NCBI GenBank assembly: GCA_023265595.1
Contig: JAHFSU010000012.1
Location: 1 to 53,144 of the forward strand
Length of the DNA: 53,144 nt
Reading direction: 5' to 3'
Origin: Deltaproteobacteria bacterium
Lineage (GTDB): Bacteria > UBA10199 > SPLOWO2-01-44-7
Of the stretch, positions 48,667 to 53,144 are shown piece after piece. The stretch's first letter is position 1; each line of letters begins with the position of its first letter. The position numbers were made by a program, and so were the translations under genes. Under the pieces are notes generated by a model. That model did no database searches and was not told the origin of the DNA. It saw nothing but the letters and a program-made list of their open reading frames with translations.

Positions 48667-50599
48667 GAATTCCCAACAAAAGATCATTTTGGTAGGCAAT
48701 CCCAATGTCGGTAAGAGTGTGATCTTTGGATTTTTAACCGGAGCTTATGCCACGGTTTCCAATTACCCGGGAACGACCGTTTCCCTTTCGAAAGGGGAGA
48801 CAAAACTGGGGGACCGGACTTGTGAAGTGATCGACACCCCCGGCGTCAATTCACTGATTCCGATGTCGGAAGATGAAGCAGTCACGCGCAATCTGCTGCT
48901 CGCAGAAAATGGGATTATCATTCAGGTTGCCGATGCCAAAAATCTCTCCCGCGCCCTGCCGTTGACATTTCAATTGATGGAACTGGAAATCCCCTTTGTT
49001 TTTGTGATCAACATGTGTGATGAGGCGGCTAAAAATGGCATCAAAATCGATGCCAAAAAACTCGAAGAAATTTTGGGAGTTCCTGTTGTGACCACCGTTG
49101 CCACGCGCGGTCTGGGTTTACCCCAGCTCCAAGAAAAAATGGCATCCGCCCAAATCAGCAGCTATTCCCTGAAATATTCCGGTGTTTTTTCGGAAGCCCT
49201 CAAAGAAATTGCCGCGGAAATTCCGGATACGGTTGTCGGTAAAAGGGCCTGTGCTTCGATGTTGTTATCGGGAGACCGGACGGTGGTGGAACGTCTCAAA
49301 AAAGTTCTGGCGCCCGAAGCCAAAACAAAAATCGAATCGCTCTGTCGCAAAGTAGCGGCGCAATTTGCGGAACCGGTCAGCTTTTTGATGGGACGGGAAC
49401 GTTTGGCGCAGGGCCAAATCATTTTGAATCGTGTCCTCTCCGCCCAAAAAAAAGAGCGTTCTTTTTTTCAATTTTTGAACCGATGGACAATGCATCCTTT
49501 TTTGGGGCTCGTTGTCCTGGCCGGTGTTTTGGAAATAGTCTATCTTTTCGTCGGTAAATTTGGCGCCGGCATTGCCGTTGATTTTATTGAAAAAGGCATT
49601 TTTGGAAAATATATTTCACCGGGCTCGGTCTGGCTGGTCGACAGAATTTTTTCTGAAGCCCATCCTATTACCCGATTTTTTCATGATGCGTTGGTCGGCC
49701 CTTACGGTTTGATTACGATGGGGCTCTCCTACGGTTTCGCGATCGTCCTTCCGATTGTCACCACTTTTTTTATTGCATTCAGCCTGATGGAGGATTCGGG
49801 ATATCTTCCCCGTTTGGCCGTCATGGTCAACCGTTGTTTTAAATGGATGGGGCTCAACGGCAAAGCCGTACTCCCGATGGTTTTGGGGTTGGGTTGCGAC
49901 ACCATGGCTACTTTGACCACGCGGATTTTGGAGACAAAAAAACAGCGTGTGATTGTGACGTTGTTGCTGGCGTTGGCGGTTCCCTGTTCTGCGCAGCTCG
50001 GTGTTCTTTTGGGGATGTTCGGCAAAATGCCGGTCTGGACTTTTTGGGTCTGGCTTTCTGTCATCATCGGCATCATGTTTTTTGTCGGTTTTGCCTCGAA
50101 CAAAATTTTGAAAGGGGAGCCGAATGCCTTTGTGATGGAAATCCCGCCGCTTCGGATTCCTCAATTTGGAAATGTCGCAAAGAAAACGCTTTCGCGTCTC
50201 GAATGGTATGTAAAAGAGGCGGTTCCGCTTTTTTTGCTCGGGACCTTTATCCTCTTTTTGCTCGATGCGGTTCATGTCTTGGGGGTGCTGCAACGGGCCG
50301 CGTCGCCGTTGGTTGTTACGATTTTGGGACTTCCTAAAGAAGCGGCCAATGCATTTCTGATCGGGTTTTTAAGGCGCGATTACGGGGCGACCGGATTTTT
50401 TGACATGTTCAACCACGGCCAGTTGAATGTGATGCAGGCCTTGGTTGCGCTGGTGGTGATCACCCTTTTCATCCCGTGCGTTGCGAATGTTTTCATGATT
50501 GTGAAGGAACATGGCGGACGTACCGCGCTCAAAATGGTCTCTTTTATTTTTCCATTCGCCTTTTTGGTCGGAGGGATTTTGAGATGGATACTGAAATGA
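48665..50599 (+). CDS. feoB: Ferrous iron transporter FeoB
   Basis: A 644-residue inner-membrane protein. I start at GTG 48665 (MNSQQKIILVGNPNVGKS). An upstream in-frame TTG at 48644 lies inside the promoter. The G domain has G1 GNPNVGKS, G2 YPGTT, G3 DTPG and G4 NMCD. A helical domain follows, then membrane helices with two gate-type repeats, and Cys residues including LGCDT and PCSAQ. It takes up Fe(II) from the periplasm. No separate feoA is seen; a FeoA-like domain is fused to the downstream regulator. Confidence 0.93.
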   Translation: MNSQQKIILVGNPNVGKSVIFGFLTGAYATVSNYPGTTVSLSKGETKLGDRTCEVIDTPGVNSLIPMSEDEAVTRNLLLAENGIIIQVADAKNLSRALPLTFQLMELEIPFVFVINMCDEAAKNGIKIDAKKLEEILGVPVVTTVATRGLGLPQLQEKMASAQISSYSLKYSGVFSEALKEIAAEIPDTVVGKRACASMLLSGDRTVVERLKKVLAPEAKTKIESLCRKVAAQFAEPVSFLMGRERLAQGQIILNRVLSAQKKERSFFQFLNRWTMHPFLGLVVLAGVLEIVYLFVGKFGAGIAVDFIEKGIFGKYISPGSVWLVDRIFSEAHPITRFFHDALVGPYGLITMGLSYGFAIVLPIVTTFFIAFSLMEDSGYLPRLAVMVNRCFKWMGLNGKAVLPMVLGLGCDTMATLTTRILETKKQRVIVTLLLALAVPCSAQLGVLLGMFGKMPVWTFWVWLSVIIGIMFFVGFASNKILKGEPNAFVMEIPPLRIPQFGNVAKKTLSRLEWYVKEAVPLFLLGTFILFLLDAVHVLGVLQRAASPLVVTILGLPKEAANAFLIGFLRRDYGATGFFDMFNHGQLNVMQALVALVVITLFIPCVANVFMIVKEHGGRTALKMVSFIFPFAFLVGGILRWILK

Positions 50600-50820
50600 A
50601 CACATTAGAATTGCCGGCGGCGGTGAGTAAACCGTCCAAAATAAAAACGGTGGATTGTCCCTTGTGCGGGTTTCAATTCAAATCAGACGAGGCGGCTTGC
50701 AGCGGTTGCGGAATGATGCGCGGCTGTTCGATGCTCAAGTGCCCCAATTGCAACTACGAATTTGTGGCGGAATCTAAAATTGTAAACTGGTTTGTAAAAT
50801 TAGTTAAGAGAGGAAAATAA
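50584..50820 (+). CDS. Small zinc-ribbon protein in the feo operon
   Basis: A 78-residue protein with paired cysteines (CPLC, CSGC, CSMLKCPNC), suited to one or two zinc or Fe-S sites, and a basic C-terminal end. GGAGGG at 50571-50576 supports ATG 50584, which overlaps feoB; another in-frame ATG lies at 50596. It occupies the place of FeoC in other feo operons, but is not FeoC by sequence. Function unknown, possibly iron sensing or assembly with FeoB. Confidence 0.75.
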   Translation: MDTEMNTLELPAAVSKPSKIKTVDCPLCGFQFKSDEAACSGCGMMRGCSMLKCPNCNYEFVAESKIVNWFVKLVKRGK

Positions 50821-50821
50821 T

Positions 50822-51499
50822 ATGAGTACGGAAGAAACACTGACCCTCGATGAAATTCAGGATCATATTCTGGTCCGTGCATGGCTCGACCATGAGACCG
50901 GCCAGCCGGAACCCGATCATTGTCTTTCGACAGTTTCGGAAGCGATTCGTCAAGAGGCAACCCAAATTTTAACCCGGAAGGAATGGATTGCCGTCAAAGA
51001 TAATCAGATTATTTTAACGCCGCGTGGTCAGGAACAGGCGAGTCATCTGATCCGCCGCCATCGTCTTGCGGAACGGCTCTTTGCGGTTGTTTTCAATCTT
51101 TCGGAAGAGGCGGTGCATGCGCAGGCCTGCCGCATGGAGCATGAAAATGTTTTGACACCCGAAGCGGTGGAGGGGATCTGCTCTTTTTTGGGGCATCCCC
51201 CTTCTTGCCCGCATGGGCGTCCCATTCCGATGGGGGAGTGTTGTAAACTTTTTACGAATGAAGTGAAACCGCTTGTGATGCCGCTCTATCAGGGTGAAGT
51301 GGGCAACGATTATCGTATCGTCTTTATGGCGCCGAAATACCATTCTCTTTTGGAACGACTTTCCGGCTTGGGGGTGACTCCGGGGGCGAGTCTCCACATC
51401 TCCCAAAAGAGCCCCTCGTTTGTTTTGAAAGTCAGTGAAACCGAGGTGGCCCTCGACGAAGAAATCACAAACGGCATTTATGTAGTTTGTCTCCAATAG
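50822..51499 (+). CDS. DtxR-family iron regulator fused to a FeoA-like domain
   Basis: A 225-residue protein. The N-terminal winged helix is about residues 9-75. The metal-binding domain has H80, E84, H99, C103, E106 and H107, each one position later than the DtxR ligands H79, E83, H98, C102, E105 and H106. Cys103 points to Fe(II) rather than Mn(II) selectivity. A SCPHGRPIP segment links to a FeoA/SH3-like C-terminal domain (about 150-222, VMPLYQGEVGNDYRI and LSGLGVTPGASLHI). Probably represses feoB when iron is adequate. Confidence 0.85.
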   Translation: MSTEETLTLDEIQDHILVRAWLDHETGQPEPDHCLSTVSEAIRQEATQILTRKEWIAVKDNQIILTPRGQEQASHLIRRHRLAERLFAVVFNLSEEAVHAQACRMEHENVLTPEAVEGICSFLGHPPSCPHGRPIPMGECCKLFTNEVKPLVMPLYQGEVGNDYRIVFMAPKYHSLLERLSGLGVTPGASLHISQKSPSFVLKVSETEVALDEEITNGIYVVCLQ

Positions 51500-51526
51500 T
51501 GACATATGGTACCTGTTAACATATGC
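51498..51526. repeat. Palindrome copy 2 (CATATGGTA...TAACATATG)
   Basis: AGTGACATATGGTACCTG is identical to 7615-7632, and is followed by TTAACATATG, giving an inverted repeat with one mismatch. The right arm contains the hutU start codon at 51523, so the palindrome overlaps translation start. It begins within the regulator gene's stop codon. Confidence 0.7.
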
Positions 51527-53144
51527 CACCCAATGTTATACGCGCGCCGAGAGGAAATCAAATTTCGTGCAAGGGTTGGGTTCAAGAAGCGGCCCTTCGG
51601 ATGTTGATGAACAATCTCGACCCGGAAGTCGCCGAACGTCCGGAAGATCTTGTTGTTTATGGCGGGCGCGGCAAAGCGGCGCGTAATTGGGAAGCCTATC
51701 ATCAAATCATCGCCTCTCTTAAAAAACTTTCCAATGAAGAAACACTACTTGTTCAGTCGGGCAAACCGGTCGGTGTGATCGACACCCATCCCGATGCGCC
51801 GCGCGTGCTGATTGCCAATTCCAATCTGGTCGGAAACTGGGCAACGTGGGATCATTTTTGGGAGCTCGAAAAAAAAGGGCTCATGATGTATGGCCAGATG
51901 ACCGCCGGTTCCTGGATTTATATCGGCACACAGGGGATTTTGCAGGGGACTTATGAAACCTTCGCCGCCGCCGGCCAAAAACATTACAAGGGAAACTTGA
52001 AGGGTAAATGGATTTTATCAGCCGGTTTGGGGGGGATGGGAGGGGCGCAGCCTCTGGCCGCCACCCTCAATGGGGCCTCATTTTTGGGGGTCGAAGTCGA
52101 TCCGGAACGGATCAAAAAACGTTTAAATACCGGTTTTCTCGATAAAGCCGTTGGTAACCTGGATGAGGCTTTGTGGATTATTCAAGATGCCATCAAGAAT
52201 AATGAGGCTGTTTCTGTCGGGCTTTGCGCCAATGCGGCCGATATTTATCCCGAACTCGTCAAAAGAAAAATAAATCCCGATTTAGTAACCGATCAGACAT
52301 CAGCGCACGATCCTTTATATGGATATCTGCCGAATCGGATGAATCTTGAAGCGGCGCTCACCTTGAGAGAAAAAAATCCGGAGGGCTATAAAAAAGAGGC
52401 CTATCGCGCGATGGCCGAACAGGTGGAGGCCATGCTTGCCTTTCATCAACAACAGATTCCGGTTTTCGATTACGGAAACAATTTACGCGCACAGGCAAAG
52501 CTAGCCGGCGTTCAAAATGCATTCGATTATCCCGGTTTTGTTTCGGCTTATATTCGTCCGTTGTTTTGCGAGGGGAAGGGGCCGTTTCGCTGGGTGGCCC
52601 TCTCCGGTGATCCGCAAGATATTGCAGTCACGGATGAAGCGGTGATGCGGCTTTTTCCCGAAAATGTATCGTTGCAACGATGGCTCAACATAGCCTCCAA
52701 AAAAATTTCCTTTCAAGGTTTGCCCGCAAGAATTTGCTGGTTGGGTTATGGAGAGCGCGACAAAGCGGGACTGTTGTTTAATGAGTTGGTCCGAAAAGGG
52801 AAAGTAAAAGCCCCCATTGTGATCGGGCGCGATCATTTGGATTGCGGTTCGGTGGCAAGCCCCAATCGGGAGACCGAAGGGATGAAAGATGGCTCCGATG
52901 CCGTCGCCGATTGGCCGATTTTGAACGCCCTTGTCAACGCGGTCAACGGCGCGAGTTGGGTTTCGTATCATCATGGTGGTGGCGTCGGGATCGGATACAG
53001 TCTGCATGCGGGAGAGGTGATCGTGGCGGATGGGACCCCGGCGCAGGCCGTAAAATTGGAACGGGTACTCAAATCGGATCCGGCGACGGGTGTGATTCGC
53101 CATGCAGACGCCGGTTATGAAGAGGCGATCACTGTTGCCAAAAA
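51523..53144 (+). CDS. hutU: Urocanate hydratase (partial, runs off the window)
   Basis: Urocanase of histidine degradation: urocanate plus water to imidazolonepropionate, with tightly bound NAD. The visible 540 residues start [23 protein letters not shown]-binding [18 protein letters not shown], the [15 protein letters not shown] block and the active-site region [13 protein letters not shown] are all in place. The 3' end is cut by the window. No ribosome-binding site precedes ATG 51523, which lies in a palindrome arm. No other hut genes are in view. Confidence 0.95.
   Translation, partial: MPPNVIRAPRGNQISCKGWVQEAALRMLMNNLDPEVAERPEDLVVYGGRGKAARNWEAYHQIIASLKKLSNEETLLVQSGKPVGVIDTHPDAPRVLIANSNLVGNWATWDHFWELEKKGLMMYGQMTAGSWIYIGTQGILQGTYETFAAAGQKHYKGNLKGKWILSAGLGGMGGAQPLAATLNGASFLGVEVDPERIKKRLNTGFLDKAVGNLDEALWIIQDAIKNNEAVSVGLCANAADIYPELVKRKINPDLVTDQTSAHDPLYGYLPNRMNLEAALTLREKNPEGYKKEAYRAMAEQVEAMLAFHQQQIPVFDYGNNLRAQAKLAGVQNAFDYPGFVSAYIRPLFCEGKGPFRWVALSGDPQDIAVTDEAVMRLFPENVSLQRWLNIASKKISFQGLPARICWLGYGERDKAGLLFNELVRKGKVKAPIVIGRDHLDCGSVASPNRETEGMKDGSDAVADWPILNALVNAVNGASWVSYHHGGGVGIGYSLHAGEVIVADGTPAQAVKLERVLKSDPATGVIRHADAGYEEAITVAK

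Overview
This window is the ribosomal and transcription core of a Gram-negative bacterium. It has lipoproteins with lipoboxes, a YajG-like exported protein, the proteobacterial tRNA-Thr/Tyr/Gly/Thr-tuf-secE-nusG order, and a FeoB/DtxR iron locus. The best fit from sequence alone is an uncultured Deltaproteobacteria-like lineage, but I cannot fix the phylum. Zinc-ligand (C+) forms of L33, L36, S4, S14, L24 and adenylate kinase are all present.

Region 1 (1-12.6 kb, mixed housekeeping): the tail of an unrecognised gene, a 123-bp imperfect palindrome, a secreted metzincin-type lipoprotein protease, pgsA overlapping a metallophosphoesterase gene, a CdaZ-type diadenylate cyclase with a small downstream gene, divergent proS, two unrecognised genes with a clear terminator between them, an RlmI-type and an RlmB-type rRNA methyltransferase, and an RmlD-like SDR.

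Region 2 (12.5-27.4 kb): a promoter, then tRNA-Thr(TGT), Tyr(GTA), Gly(TCC), a LysM gene, tRNA-Thr(GGT), a YajG-like gene, tuf1, rpmG, tRNA-Trp(CCA) on the opposite strand, secE, nusG, rplK, rplA, rplJ, rplL, a terminator/attenuator, rpoB and rpoC. The rpoBC pair is bracketed by two 108-bp inverted repeats.

Region 3 (27.4-47.2 kb): fused str-S10-spc-alpha superoperon, complete from rpsL to rplQ with a second, almost identical tuf. Genes are mostly packed with spacings of 0-20 bp, but several junctions (rpsL/rpsG, rplV/rpsC, rplF/rplR, rpsM/rpsK, rpsK/rpsD) carry short palindromic repeats of at least two families, some of which supply or displace ribosome-binding sites.

Region 4 (47.2-53.1 kb): a TlpA-like thioredoxin and an M48 lipoprotein protease continue from rplQ. 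Then comes a compact iron operon (feoB, zinc-ribbon protein, DtxR-FeoA fusion) with a probable leaderless promoter overlapping an inverted repeat, and hutU, cut by the window end.

I see no CRISPR array, prophage or complete insertion sequence. The least ordinary signals are intercistronic: the inverted repeats around rpoBC, a 25-bp duplication of the tRNA-Thr 3' end around a 14-bp-stem hairpin, the two-hairpin repeat family next to ribosomal genes, the palindrome shared by two distant loci, and the twin tuf genes with codon use unlike their neighbours. All counts and alignments here were made by eye.
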